64,000 nucleotides of DNA from Progne subis subis (lineage: Eukaryota > Chordata > Aves > Passeriformes > Hirundinidae): positions 12,068,707 through 12,132,706 of the forward strand of contig JAKJHU010000005.1 in assembly GCA_022316685.1 (NCBI GenBank), written 5' to 3'. Made by a program: the position numbers and the translations under genes. A model generated the notes under the pieces. That model had not been told where the DNA came from. It searched no databases and saw only the letters and a list, made by a program, of their open reading frames with translations. Below are positions 55,401 to 63,904 of this stretch, piece by piece (the stretch's first letter is position 1; each line of letters starts with the position of its first letter).

Positions 55401-56450
55401 CTGCTCTACCCTGGAGGGAACATCAATGTCTGAGGCAAAGGAGACACGGTTGCTTAGGCTACCAGGAGTGTCAATATACTCATCTGACAGCCTGATCCCA
55501 GGTGGAGGAGTGCTTTCCAAATTTGTATCCTTATAGAGATCTCGGAGTGAGGAAAGAGATGAACTTTGGTTGAATGACTTCTTGTTGTCGCTTGCTGGGA
55601 AGCTGGCATGAATGCTTGTATCTGGAGTGCTCCTGGTCAAATAGGAACCATCCAGCTCATTGATATCCCCAGCATTGCCCCAGAGAGAGTCGTACCATGA
55701 AGATTCTGAGCTGAGGGAGCTTCCTTTACTAGACCGAAGCCTTGAATCGGTAGGTGACAAGCGATGGCTTGAGGAACAGTCTGCACTGGAGTTCCTCCTG
55801 ACATCAAGCAGGTTATTTGGCTTAGATTCCAAGGCAGGGGAATACCTCAGCAACTGCACTGGCCCACTGGACTCCTCGGTTGGTATCTTGCTGTTGTTGC
55901 TGTTGTGGAACTCGACCCTCAAGCAACCGTCCAGCTTCCCCAGAGTTTTAATGAGAACTTTTGGACTCCTCCTGTCCTCTGATGGGGAGGTTGATGCAAG
56001 ACTCTCATTCTTTCCATAGCAATTTAAAATGTGGCCATTGCATTCTCTCGAGGCAGCATGATTACTTCCAGCTTGGAGGCCAATATAGTGGAACCCATTC
56101 TCTGGCAAAAACATGGCGTTATTCCCTTGGCAGTAGTCCCCTGAGGCATTTGTCCTGTGTTTGGCATGGACATTGCTTTTGGAGACCTTCATCACAGTGT
56201 CACCAAGTCGAGAGGAATAAGGCTGACTGCTCTTGAAGTGTGAAAGGCAGCTTCTGGCAAGGGACCTTGATTTGTAGTTTGAGCCACTGCTGGTATGTCC
56301 CCATCCATGCATAGAGCAAGACTTTTCATCTTTAGCATGAATGCTGCGAATTTTCATAGAACAAGGCTTCTGCTTGGCACCAGCTGTAGTAGCAGCATGA
56401 TTTTTTGATCCCTGAAGACTGTATTGGCTTTCTGAATTCCCCATTTTCCA
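19231..56450 (-). CDS. TIAM2: TIAM2 (STEF) Rac GEF, 12 N-terminal coding exons (gene span)
   Basis: This is the N-terminal part of T-lymphoma invasion and metastasis 2, a Dbl-family exchange factor that activates Rac1 at membranes and in neurites. Twelve exons join in phase to 1044 codons plus 1 base, against about 1701 residues in the human protein, so roughly 61% is present. Domain order: MGNSES start, Ser-rich region (1-500), PH (about 505-622), coiled-coil/extension (about 623-739), basic linker (740-809), Ras-binding domain (about 812-892), PDZ (about 903-990), Pro/Gln tail to 1044. I chose TIAM2 over TIAM1 because the exon 1 and PH sequences match what I recall of TIAM2 (MGNSxSQY start, QGSKNH, IKTLGKLDGCLRVEFHN) and differ from TIAM1 over most of the N-terminus. 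The DH-PH exons are not in the window. All donors are GT except that of exon 9; all acceptors are AG. Confidence 0.97.
19492..20518 (-). other. TIAM2 intron 11 (1027 bp)
   Basis: Intron bounded by GTATTG and CCAG. The A-rich tract at 19525-19559, with a short TAATA-type repeat, forms a long pyrimidine/AT tract shortly before the exon 12 acceptor in gene direction. Confidence 0.85.
19525..19559. repeat. A run and TAATA repeat near exon 12 acceptor
   Basis: A run of about 17 followed by TAATATAATATAATATAA, about 35-70 bp upstream of the exon 12 acceptor in gene direction. Confidence 0.85.
20519..20611 (-). CDS. TIAM2: TIAM2 coding exon 11 (residues 927-958; PDZ core)
   Basis: The exon lies between ttacttcag|GC and GAAG|GTATTG, phase 1 on both sides, 93 bases. 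It encodes GFAVTAQVAENEHLTHIFVS and then DVLPDGLAYKE plus a split Gly. This supplies the PDZ carboxylate-binding loop and strands B and C. In the TIAM family the PDZ domain binds C-terminal tails such as syndecans and Caspr4; specificity here cannot be read from sequence alone. Confidence 0.95.
20612..21527 (-). other. TIAM2 intron 10 (916 bp)
   Basis: Intron bounded by GTAAGC and TTCAG. Nothing recognisable inside. Confidence 0.85.
21528..21606 (-). CDS. TIAM2: TIAM2 coding exon 10 (residues 901-927; start of PDZ)
   Basis: The exon lies between ttctaacag|GTATATGAC (phase 0) and ATG|GTAAGC (phase 1, split Gly927). It encodes VYDEIEICPLNVYHVHLTKT followed by ENICDYG. This is the first beta strand and carboxylate-binding loop entry of the PDZ domain. 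The Tyr-Gly-Phe-Ala motif, completed in exon 11, stands in for the usual GLGF loop. The exon is 79 bases long and too short to stand out as an ORF. Confidence 0.94.
21607..22025 (-). other. TIAM2 intron 9 (419 bp), candidate GA-AG intron
   Basis: Shortest intron in the window. If exon 9 keeps its full expected length, this intron begins GAAAGTGTAA and ends CTAACAG. If the upstream GT is used, it begins at 22034 with GTAGAC. Confidence 0.7.
22026..22130 (-). CDS. TIAM2: TIAM2 coding exon 9 (residues 866-900; end of RBD), non-GT donor
   Basis: The acceptor is tcttctttag|ATGAAACAG. The product starts MKQLEPRHYGLQLRRLVDEN and ends YEYIVDQ, which completes the Ras-binding domain. With the 3' end at 22026 the exon has 35 codons, the same length as the matching part of mammalian TIAM2 as I recall it, and keeps phase 0 into exon 10. 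The expected donor GT is instead GA (CAG|GAAAGT). A canonical but weak GT lies 9 nt upstream (ATA|GTAGAC, end at 22035) and would drop three residues (VDQ) in frame. The coding identity is sure; the 3' boundary is not. Confidence 0.88.
23062..23177. repeat. GTTT minisatellite with GGGG punctuations
   Basis: Runs of GTTT are separated by GGGGTTTTTTT at near-regular spacing of about 27-28 bp. It is non-coding on both strands despite long open frames, which give Phe/Val/Cys/Leu-rich nonsense. Confidence 0.85.
23625..23735. promoter_or_regulatory. Small CpG cluster in intron 8
   Basis: About 110 bp with roughly ten CpG dinucleotides and high GC, surrounded by CpG-poor AT-rich intron. It includes the CTCF-type motif. 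It is too short to be a classical CpG island and no exon could be placed in it. Confidence 0.55.
23673..23686 (-). promoter_or_regulatory. CTCF-type core motif
   Basis: On the minus strand the sequence reads CCACCAGGTGGCGC, matching every position of the core consensus CCASYAGRKGGCRS. It lies within a local CpG cluster (about ten CpGs in roughly 110 bp, 23625-23735) in an otherwise AT-rich intron. Binding is inferred. Confidence 0.65.
24992..25159 (-). CDS. TIAM2: TIAM2 coding exon 8 (residues 810-865; start of Ras-binding domain)
   Basis: The acceptor region reads ttatttccagCAGCAAGTCGAC, which offers two in-frame AG sites 3 nt apart (starts at 25159 or 25156). The donor is AAG|GTACTT. The exon encodes about 56 codons. 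ENAWETQTYVHFCDGQAVAL and LKPEHRVEDVLSLACK are the first strands and helix of the TIAM Ras-binding domain (ubiquitin-like fold). The stretch DDYLNVYCSVPESIQK before it has diverged from mammals. Confidence 0.94.
25160..29385 (-). other. TIAM2 intron 7 (4226 bp)
   Basis: Intron bounded by GTATGA and CCAG. It holds a CR1 3' fragment at 28943-29080 and an AATT-rich stretch near 25542-25566. No other element recognised. Confidence 0.82.
28943..29080 (+). mobile_element. CR1 3'-end fragment
   Basis: About 140 bp resembling the CR1 tail: catccctggaaaccatcaag, then a ctctgagcagcctgatctag block and the closing ggttggactagacaacctat and ccatcctatgattt. It is diverged and 5'-truncated. Confidence 0.8.
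29386..29448 (-). CDS. TIAM2: TIAM2 coding exon 7, 63-nt symmetric exon (residues 789-809)
   Basis: This short phase 0/0 exon lies between ttttcaatag|GTTTTTGAT and GAG|GTATGA. It encodes 21 residues, starting VFDSAGGHGFAG and ending QNSANSAE. The open frame, the splice signals on both sides and the resemblance to the IFDSSGSHGF-type insert that I recall in mammalian TIAM2 support it. It also corresponds in position to the VFGEG segment of TIAM1. Because its length is a multiple of three and the phase is 0, skipping would keep the frame, so it may be a cassette exon. Confidence 0.85.
29449..32903 (-). other. TIAM2 intron 6 (3455 bp)
   Basis: Intron bounded by GTAGAC and AATAG. It holds an A-rich tract at 31139-31163 and a G run near 30350. 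Plus-strand open frames such as 30982-31458 run through the A-tract as poly-lysine and are not genes. Confidence 0.82.
32904..33050 (-). CDS. TIAM2: TIAM2 coding exon 6 (residues 740-788; basic linker)
   Basis: I found this exon by matching the expected linker between CC-Ex and RBD. It is a phase 0/0 exon of 49 codons between ttaaatag|ATCTGCTCC and CAG|GTAGAC. The product begins ICSRDEAALRKRTLSLSQ and ends KGKEKRPSITQ, with KKGLFSSLKGLDTLARKG in between. It is highly basic, with several possible kinase sites. Mammalian TIAM2 has Val as first residue, as I recall it; here it is Ile. In the plus direction an unrelated 60-codon ORF overlaps it and is a shadow. Confidence 0.93.
33051..34009 (-). 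other. TIAM2 intron 5 (959 bp)
   Basis: Intron bounded by GTAAGT and AATAG. Nothing recognisable inside. Confidence 0.85.
34010..34195 (-). CDS. TIAM2: TIAM2 coding exon 5 (residues 678-739; extension subdomain)
   Basis: This is a phase 0/0 exon of 62 codons between aaacag|ATCCAGCAA and CTG|GTAAGT. It encodes IQQWEQNLEKFNMDLFRMRC followed by YLSSLQGGELPNPKSLLAAA and ending SVSSFHAL. It finishes the CC-Ex module, which packs on the PH domain in TIAM1/2 and is among the most conserved parts of the family. It follows a 9.4-kb intron, the longest complete one in the window. Confidence 0.96.
34196..43586 (-). other. TIAM2 intron 4 (9391 bp)
   Basis: Longest complete intron in the window, bounded by GTACTG and AACAG. 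It holds a trinucleotide-rich stretch (ATT/GTT) at 40756-40811 and several short A or T runs. No exon, RNA gene or clear mobile element was recognised. Confidence 0.85.
40756..40811. repeat. ATT/GTT trinucleotide-rich repeat
   Basis: Imperfect trinucleotide units (CAT, TAT, ATT, GTT, GAT) over about 55 bp in intron 4. Confidence 0.8.
43587..43811 (-). CDS. TIAM2: TIAM2 coding exon 4 (residues 603-677; end of PH, coiled coil)
   Basis: This is a phase 0/0 exon of 75 codons between ttcacag|GCAACAAGT and CAG|GTACTG. It opens with ATSQTDLENWVTAIHSACAS, the C-terminal helix of the PH domain with the invariant Trp (Trp612). It continues into a Lys/Leu-rich helical stretch (KEDTVRLLKNQTKTLFQKID, then MKKMAELQLSIVSDPKNRKA). 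In TIAM proteins that stretch is the coiled coil that binds scaffolds such as Par3, CD44 and JIP2. The partner binding is family knowledge, not visible in the DNA. Confidence 0.96.
43812..44836 (-). other. TIAM2 intron 3 (1025 bp)
   Basis: Intron bounded by GTAACA and CACAG. Nothing recognisable inside. Confidence 0.85.
44837..45009 (-). CDS. TIAM2: TIAM2 coding exon 3 (residues 545-602; PH domain core)
   Basis: The exon starts in phase 1 after ctgcaaaag and completes the split Gly, reading G-CTLLFYETYGRNSMEQ. It continues through ALFAEDSIVQSVPEHPKK and VFCLSNSFGDVYLFQ, central PH strands nearly identical to mammalian TIAM2. It ends in phase 0 at CAG|GTAACA. Length is 173 bases (2 + 57 codons). 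A long A-rich plus-strand tract at 45029-45112 becomes an extended pyrimidine tract just upstream of the acceptor in the gene's direction. Confidence 0.95.
45029..45112. repeat. A-rich / GA microsatellite beside exon 3 acceptor
   Basis: Plus strand: blocks of A with TTTT interruptions, then a pure A run and a short GA repeat. In gene direction it reads as (CT)n then T-rich, ending about 20 nt before the splice acceptor of exon 3. Confidence 0.9.
45356..45461 (+). mobile_element. CR1 3'-end fragment
   Basis: About 105 bp matching the CR1 tail: gatgtccctgacaatggcag, gagctggactaaaggtccct and a final actattctatca. It is old and truncated, lying about 350 bp upstream of exon 3 in gene direction. 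Confidence 0.75.
48130..48180 (+). repeat. Near-perfect inverted repeat (hairpin) in intron 2
   Basis: Arms 48130-48153 and 48158-48180 are complementary over about 23 pairs, with a 4-nt loop (GCAT), one bulged C at 48134 and one T/G position. In plus-strand RNA that position would be a G-U pair; in minus-strand RNA it would be an A/C mismatch. The inner arm starts TTGTACACTTCTT. It could be a cruciform or a small foldback element. Confidence 0.85.
48983..49418 (-). CDS. TIAM2: TIAM2 coding exon 2 (residues 400-545; start of PH domain)
   Basis: The acceptor is tgcacag|GAGCCAAAG and the donor AAAG|GTAAAA, leaving phase 1 (a split Gly codon). The exon gives 145 full codons. Residues 400-500 are a polar linker containing QNIYENFMRELEMSR. 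The YENF motif (Tyr460) matches the YxN tyrosine of TIAM1 that is reported as a Src/Grb2 site; its use in this protein is inference. From about residue 505 (GVVRKAGWLFFKP) the N-terminal PH domain begins and runs to the WKQYWVTLKG strand. This PH domain targets TIAM proteins to the plasma membrane together with the following coiled-coil region. Confidence 0.95.
49419..55247 (-). other. TIAM2 intron 1 (5829 bp)
   Basis: Intron between coding exons 1 and 2, bounded by GTATGT and ACAG. It contains an A-rich tract at about 54319-54360 and otherwise unique-looking sequence. I recognise no gene, RNA or mobile element in it. Confidence 0.85.
54319..54360. repeat. A-rich tract in intron 1
   Basis: A run of about 21 followed by GTAAGG and further A-rich sequence. 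Confidence 0.88.
55248..56450 (-). CDS. TIAM2: TIAM2 coding exon 1 (residues 1-399), start codon
   Basis: The ATG is at 56444-56442 in a strong context (A at -3, G at +4), six bases after a likely acceptor (ttaatttag|TGGAAA), so at least one non-coding exon should lie upstream. The single exon encodes 399 residues, mostly Ser-rich and probably disordered. MGNSES fits the N-myristoylation pattern (Gly2, Ser6), known for TIAM1; modification here is inferred. The Ser/Leu-rich stretch SKGSSLSSESSWYDS and the C-terminal RRISDWTGSLSRKKRKLQ look conserved with mammalian TIAM2. RRIS (Ser385) resembles a basophilic-kinase site and KKRK is a basic cluster next to it. The exon ends in phase 0 at CAG|GTATGT. 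Confidence 0.96.
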
Positions 56451-56980
56451 CTAAATTAAGAAGAGTTTCATTAGAAACAATGGCAAAAAGATAAAGCAAA
56501 AAGTAACAGGCCATTTTTACCCTCCACACAGGAAAATGCCTATTTTAAAAATGATATGAAACAATTGTTTCAAAAAAAAAGCCATTAAATAGCCATGAAC
56601 AACATTAAATTCATAACTGAACTTATTTTAGGGGCAAGCTAGGAAAGGTTATTTTCTCTATGGTTCATTACCCCTCTGTTATAAAGCTGGAATCTAACTC
56701 CATTGAAATCATGTCAACACCATCCTCCACCCACACCCTTGGCAACATCCTTTTCTTATAACTTACAAAATCTCTGGCTCCCAAGAACAATGGCATAATG
56801 AAAGGGAGACAGCAAGATAATCATAACTTAGATGTAAAGTGAACTACTTTCAGAGAAATCCCTTCTGCCAGCAGACAAGCCCACTGCAGTTTCAGCCTGA
56901 CTGATTTCTTTGCAACCAAGATTTGCCTCAATAAAATGTTCAGTAAACCCCAGCTATGTGTTTAAATGGCGCTCATCTAG

Positions 56981-57006
56981 GGGAAAAAAAAAAAAAAAAA
57001 AAAAAG
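56981..57006. repeat. Poly-A tract
   Basis: A run of about 22 in the upstream region, about 530 bp before the first coding exon in gene direction. Confidence 0.88.
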
Positions 57007-60000
57007 GCAAAAAATCAGACAAAAAAATAACTTGGTTAGCAAACAACCTCATCTTCCACTACAGCACAAAACTGCATTATGTTCATATTATGTTCATTCA
57101 GCATAGCACAGTTCAATTGTTTGCTTGGTAAAATGCTGTTCAGTTCTTCACAGTATTTGCAGTGAATAGCCCACACTGGAGCAGTTAAATTGCCCCACTG
57201 AGGTGACAGAAGATTTCAAACCTACATAAACTGCACCCCAAAGGAAAAAGACAGTTCTGATCTTTTTGTTACTCAGAGTGAATTTCCAGTGTTTGTAATG
57301 TACAGAAACAATGCCAAAATGCCTTTTCCTCAGTGCTACACTTCTTTACACATCGGATCTCAGACTATCACCCAGAGGAGGATACACTGCTGCCTCATTA
57401 AAAATTTGTCTAAATAAGCCACTGTGAAGGAATAATCTTATCTTCTAGAGTTTCTGTTTTAACATCCCTACTTCAAGTCCTTATCACTTTTAGATTAAAA
57501 GTATCATATAAAAGAAAGAGCAAACCTGTAGGAACACTCTCAAACACGGGCACAGTTAGCAGTCAGCATGCTCTGCATTGTCTTCGTGGCCAGCCACTAT
57601 GCTTGCCAAAACCAGAACGGAGTTGCACGCAGCCTTCCTAGAAAACACCAAAAAGACAAAAAAGGGTGTTCAGTCAAATACAACTTGCACTTTACTCCAA
57701 CTGTATGTAAAATGAATTCAAACAAAAACAAAACAAAACAAAAAAACAACCAAACAAAAGTTACAAATATAGAGAAGTTTGATGAAAGGTATTCCTGGAC
57801 TTTAGACATATATTTTTATAAGTTTATTTCAATAACTGAATTAGTAGAAGTAAGTAATTGAGTAAATGTTTCGTTTTCTCTCCTCTTTGTCTTTCACTCC
57901 TCTCACTGAGGTGTTAGGACAATCTTGCATCCCTCTGCAGTCTTCCTTTTGGAAGACCAATTACAGTTTGCAGTATTGTGCAGTGGTCCATTACAATGTG
58001 GACCAGACTAATCAGAGCAATGTCTCACAGCATCTGTTTATCTTTCCCCATGCTTGGATTCCAACCAGGACCTTTACAGTGAAAAGACCACCATGAAATT
58101 CACTCCAGCAACCACCCAGTAACATTTCTCTTTAGGTTTGTTCTGATTTTAAGTTAATCTGCTAGTAAAACAAGAAAAAGGCTGCATCAAGCACTGCGCA
58201 GACCCAGAGGTAACAAGACCCAAGCTCTTCCTAACCCTCTGAAAATATTAGCTCTTCACTTAGCCCACAAAGACCGCAACTCAAAGCAAAAAGACCAAAT
58301 TTGGATCTCATAGAATAGCAGTTTAGGGATTGAAACACTCCACAGAAAAGAAGCAGTACAAGATATTAGACTAAGTTTTGGAACACAGTTAAGTTAGAAA
58401 CCCTTCTTAACACGCCATCATGAAAATTTTTCCTTTCTGCCTAAATTCCATGGCTACTGTTCATAATTTTCAATTGAGTAGCTACTTGATTTGAACATGC
58501 TGGGTTTTGCTCTCATTGACTTTTTTTGTGTCAATTTACTGTACAAGAACCTTGAAAGAGTTTGAATTAATTCATTGGTATATAGCTAAAACAAAGGTAA
58601 AGGTTGCCAACTAGAAGTAAAAAAAAAGAGTCTTAACAACAGGCCTAGAAAATTGTTAACAAATAAATCACTTAGAAGAGACAGATCATGACAGAGATTC
58701 TACAGACCTGTAAACATGAATTAATGCCTGTTACCACAAAGATACGTGATAAAACAGATAAGCCAAAGAAATTGCATCTTACACTCAAAGAAGGAAAAAA
58801 TCTGTAATTTTCTTACTCTCTCTAACAGTTTGGAAGTTTGCTATTTATGATACCCTTACCTGTGCAGGTTTTGCCTATGCTGCTAAGTGCACTCCTCTTT
58901 GTGAATAGTTTTTAAAGTGTCATATGCAACTTGACTGAACAAAAAGGCTACTGATTCAAGGTTAGCAGAAGACAACACACAAAATCCCTAAGCTCCAAGC
59001 TCCTGAACAAATTGCCAACACCCAGCAGTATTCTCTTCCTATATCCAAGAGGCAAAGACCACAAACAAGCAATGAGTTTACATTCATTCTGCTCATCTGA
59101 GAGCAGAAAGTACATTCAACAAGAGAGCTTTGAGGGGCTTATATCTATTCATAAGGAAACACTGAACTCAATTTGTCTAAAGAAACAGGCAAAAAGACCA
59201 TCTGGTCTCCATAGCGATTGTGCAATGGTTAGGTAATCCTTTTAACAGAGTAGGTAGTGAGCAAGCTGTCATGAACCTCAAAAGACAGACATTCAATTTG
59301 TCAAGGCTTGAGCTGTGGCTACCAGGGTCCATTGTACATGTCTCCAATACACAGGCCACACAATGGGGGAGGGAATAAATTTATTTCAGGGTACAGTGTC
59401 TACAAAACAGTGTCTCAGTCTGTGTAGGAATCAGTCTGCACTAGAGCAGAACAGTCAATAAATTCCATAGAAATAGCCCCAAGGGACTTTTCTCAGCATC
59501 TCAGCCATTCAGAAAGCTACGATAGGCTCAACATCTGTGCACACTGCGATAACCCATCAGGGCATCTCTGAGGCTGCACAAAGACCCATCACTCTGGAAA
59601 TCAATCATCTGCCATGTCTTTCTCTTGCCTCACACTGGTGTGAAGCAATTTCATTTCTGTTACTTCCAATTAGTGGAGGAAGAGCAGAGCAAGTCAGGTT
59701 ATACCCAAAGGCTGCGTGGTACAGGGTGGTGGTCACGCACATGGACTCTGGCTGTGCTCACTCCAAACACTCAAGTTTTACATTATTTGATCTGTGGAAG
59801 CCCTGGAAATTACAGTGCAGGGGCCAGAGTTCGGCTTCAGCTGTATTTCTTACAGCTATCCACTGCTGCAGAAGACATGCTTTTTCTCATTTCTTATGCA
59901 GGGGGATGAATACTTCTTGTGAGCAAAACCAGTTTCTATTAATATTTTCAGTGATTATAATCAGCATAATTAGAAAGCAGCTCACCGTGCCTGAAGATGA

Positions 60001-61175
60001 CTATTAAGAGTTTATTTGCTTTCAATTACAACCACATTCCCTAAAAAAGAAGTTTTCAATCTTCACCCTGGTTCCCCTTGACACATTCAAAAAAAAACCC
60101 AGCTATGCAAACATACTAATCCGGGAACCCCACCATCTCCACCACACCCAAACATTAACACCAGTCATAACCCTAGAGCTAAAAATGTATTTCTCCACCT
60201 TGGGGCTTCTCCACATAAACTTCGCCTAGACTTTTCTGACTTCACAACAAAAACACACAAGCTCAGGACCTGTTTTGGAGAAGGGCCTGCCATCTCTATT
60301 CCTCTATTATTACCTCCACAGCTGGACTGCTTTATGAATGCTAGAGGAGAAAATTACTTTCTTTAAGGTGAACACAAGTACAAGTAGTGCTCAGCAATTG
60401 CAGGAGCGCTTTCCTCTCCAGTCTTAATCTCTCAAAAGTTTCCAAACTTGACTCACTAACCATATTTCAAGGAAAACTGAATCATAATAATAATATCCCA
60501 GTACTAGCTTTGCTTATGAGATATAACAAGGAATTATTGTGTTGTGAATCGGTGGGAGATCTGAGTCAAGGGAAACAGACTCTCATCTGCCATAGCAGGA
60601 GCACATACCAAACATGATTTTGCTACTGTCAGCCATCTGCTTCCCATACAGTCACACTAACTGGGCTGAGACTCTCTAAAACTACAGGTCAGAAAATGGC
60701 AAGATTCCAAATGGGAAGCCATCAGTAGGCTGAATGTTCCACAACCACAGTCAGCATCAGACAGCGGCTGTAAAGTGCAAGAGGCTGTGCTAGCATCTTC
60801 CTAGGGAGGTTCAGCAGATTTGCTTTACTGGGACTGTCCTCAGTCCCACCACCTAGGATGTTGAAAGAGCTCAACTAAAGTCAACCTTAGCAAAGTTAAA
60901 CTTTAGTCTGGATCACAAAGTTAACCCTCATGAGACAAACTAATCCTCATGGTATAAACATGTACCAAAGCTAAGTCTCTGATGTATTTTGATGCCTTTA
61001 TTCCTCTGGGTGGCTGGTGAAAGCAAATCTTCACTGGCAAATAAAAAATAAGTGGTCTACACAAACCACTTAGTTTTGCTGAAGCTTCCCAAAAATCTAC
61101 TGAAGAGTTGCAGGGAAGTTGAGTCTCACTTTAATTGAACATACCATCTGTTCCAGAGTGGCAAAACCAGTAAAA

Positions 61176-61228
61176 AATGAAATGAAATGAAATGAAAAAA
61201 TAAAATATTAAAATAAAATAAAATAAAT
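61176..61228. repeat. GAAAT then AAAAT pentanucleotide repeat
   Basis: About four GAAAT units run into several AAAAT units. Confidence 0.88.
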
Positions 61229-61490
61229 CATTATGGATCAGTGCAGATGAAGCTAACATCAAGCCATCAAATTGGCACCCCTGAGTGAGGGCTCTTTAAA
61301 AAATGCAGGAACTCATGACAGCCTTCAGCGTTACTGAGGACAAAACTCTTCATGCACAGCAGAAGAGCTTAAATTTAAAACCTCCTATCATTAAGAAGGA
61401 AAAAGCATTTAAAATGAGAGCTAGATTAAGAGCTAGAAACCAGACAAGACCTAGAGCTAGCTGTCTTGTCCCTATAAAATAAGATCCAAC

Positions 61491-61831
61491 ACAGAATCAT
61501 GTAACCCTTGAGCTTGGAAACTGTCTCTAAGATAATCTCAACCCAGCGCTGCTAAGTTCACCATTTATCCATAGTGTCACATTTACATGCCTTTTGAACC
61601 TTCCAGGGATGGTGACTCCACCATTTTCCTGGGCAGGCTATTCTAATGCCTGACAACACTTCCATGCGACCATCTGTTTTATTACTTTTTCTAGTATCTA
61701 ATATAAATATTTACTATCTAATATCAAGATATTATGTCCCCCTGGCACAACTTGAGGCCATTTCCCTTGGTCTTGTCACTTGCTATCAGAGAGATGAGAG
61801 CAACCCCCACCTTCTCAGTTCTTCACAATGA
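61491..61831 (-). mobile_element. CR1 fragment, minus strand
   Basis: On the plus strand it reads as the reverse complement of a CR1 3' region: acagaatcatg at the start, then ccttccagggatggtgactc, gggcaggctattctaatgcc and ccatttcccttggtcttgtc. About 340 bp and clearly diverged. Confidence 0.8.
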
Positions 61832-63213
61832 CACAACAGGATGCAGTTTTAACTTTTTAAGAAAATCTTTCCTTGAGGAAAGAAAGAAATAAACTAACCA
61901 AGTATTTTACTTATCGCTTAAGCAGCAAGCACGTATCACAAACTCATTGGACTTTCTTCACTAACAGAAAGATTGTAACATGCACCACTCCTGTTCCTTT
62001 CCAGATAGGACAGGACCAATCCTGGAATACCTGCCACTGGGCAGTCCCTCACAGCCACCTACCCAAGCATAAGCATTTGCCAAAGAAAGGCAGAGCTTCA
62101 ACTCACTCTGCAGTGGAAAAAAGTCTTATACAAAGCGCCTTTGAGGGCAGAGCATATCCCATCAACTACTCTTTAGCGATGAAGCAAGAGGAGTCACGTG
62201 CTTTCTGCTCTGTTTAAAACCCTGATTTCTACAAGAGCAGGTAAGAGCTGCAGTGAGGCCAGTGTGGTCACCTCTGGACTGTGCACATGGAGTGGGGAGG
62301 CACAGACAGGAGAAAAGGCAGCACCAGGGTCCTTACACAGGCAGCTGCCCTCAGTGCAGGGCTCCTAAGTACACCCCAGGAGACTGTCATCAGAACTAGA
62401 GCAGCTGGGATAATGGAGAACCTGAAACTATTTCAGAACAATAAGAAACAAAACTGAAAATCTCCTGATTTATAAGAAATTAGCAATTTGCTTTCTTTTA
62501 ACAGCGGGCCAAGCTAGAAATATTACAGGGTTTGATGTACAGCAATTACACTGGTAGTTTTTTACATCAGGAAAAGCTTTTTGTGTTATTTTTTGTTTGT
62601 TTGAATTGCCAGAGCAAATCCTGTATTTTCTTTCAAACAACTTTTACATTCTCTTTCACCTAAAGGTTAAAACAATGTCAATTTTAAATAGCTTACAAAA
62701 TCTTTGAGACTGTATATAACTAACTATATACCTATATATTAATGTGTTAATAAGTTTTCCAAAGAATGATTGTGTTTTGTGAATTTTTACATGGATATAG
62801 AATTACAGGTTTGAAGCTTTAATTAACTTTTAATCTACTTTGATTTTTAATATGAAAGTAATACAGAATGCCAGAATGTGAACCTGCCCCCCCCTTCCTG
62901 CATAGCTGCATATGGATGAATATGTGAAATTAATGAGGGGGACAGGTTAAGACAACATTGTAGCTGGATTAAATGTGGAGTTTCTTACTGGAAACAATTT
63001 ACTGTATTTTCTCGAACTACGTACTTTGGTCACATACTTCCACAAATCAGAAGCAGATTTCTTATTCCTGAAATCTCAATCACATTCCTATTATAAAAAT
63101 ATACCATAATAATTATGCCACAGTATTCTTGGGTATTCTTGGCAGGATACTTTGCATTATATACCACTGTATTCAAAGAATGAATAACCAAAACACCACA
63201 AGTATGCCTGTAT

Positions 63214-63275
63214 TAAAAAAAAAAAAAAAAAAGACTTTTTTGCCTTAAAAAAGAATTTTTTGCCTTAAAAAATCA
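63214..63275. repeat. A run and 20-bp tandem duplication
   Basis: An A run at 63214-63231 is followed by two copies of a 20-bp unit (TTTTTGCCTTAAAAAA core) at 63236-63255 and 63256-63275. Confidence 0.85.
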
Positions 63276-63869
63276 ATTCGAAGCCAGAATTCCTCACTCA
63301 CACATTAGTTTCTGTAGAGTTTTAGTCTCCTCTATTAGGAACTGCTTGGTAGCTTATATATCAAATTAAAGTCAATTGTTTTTCTCATTAAATGTAAGTA
63401 GCATTTATGACCCCAGACACTTCTTTTTGTGTTGTGAATCATACCTATATTGCAGATGGACTTCTAATTTTACAGTTTAAACAAGAAACAGACACTCTCT
63501 TTTTCTTGTTTCTTCTTATAAAATAGCATTAATTCCAATAGTTCTACAGTGCTTCACATCTATATCACGTCAGAATTAAACATCCTGTACTGGGGACATG
63601 ATCCCTTCTTTTGCTCAACCCATCACTCTAGGTCCAAGACACTGGCAGCTTTATTGAATTAGGCTTTATAGCTTTCAAGTTAGTGCAATATGGAAGGTTG
63701 AATCAAGCCTGAAGATCCTTATCATATTACAGCAGTGCTGATACAGTCTAAATCTCTAGGGACCTATTCTTCTTTGGCAGGAAAAACAAATTTCACCATT
63801 TGTAAATGTTATTGAATTTATACACAATGGCTAAAGTGCACATCCATTTAAATAAAAGCCATTAGGCTT

Positions 63870-63874
<5 letters not shown>

Positions 63875-63902
<28 letters not shown>
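63875..63902. repeat. Poly-A tract
   Basis: An uninterrupted A run of about 27. No flanking retrogene was recognised. Confidence 0.9.

Positions 63903-63904
<2 letters not shown>

Noticed and set aside
59537..60007. 156-codon plus-strand open frame upstream of TIAM2
   Set aside because: No recognisable family, low-complexity tail, another frame open over the same span, and no splice or promoter context. It is most likely chance.
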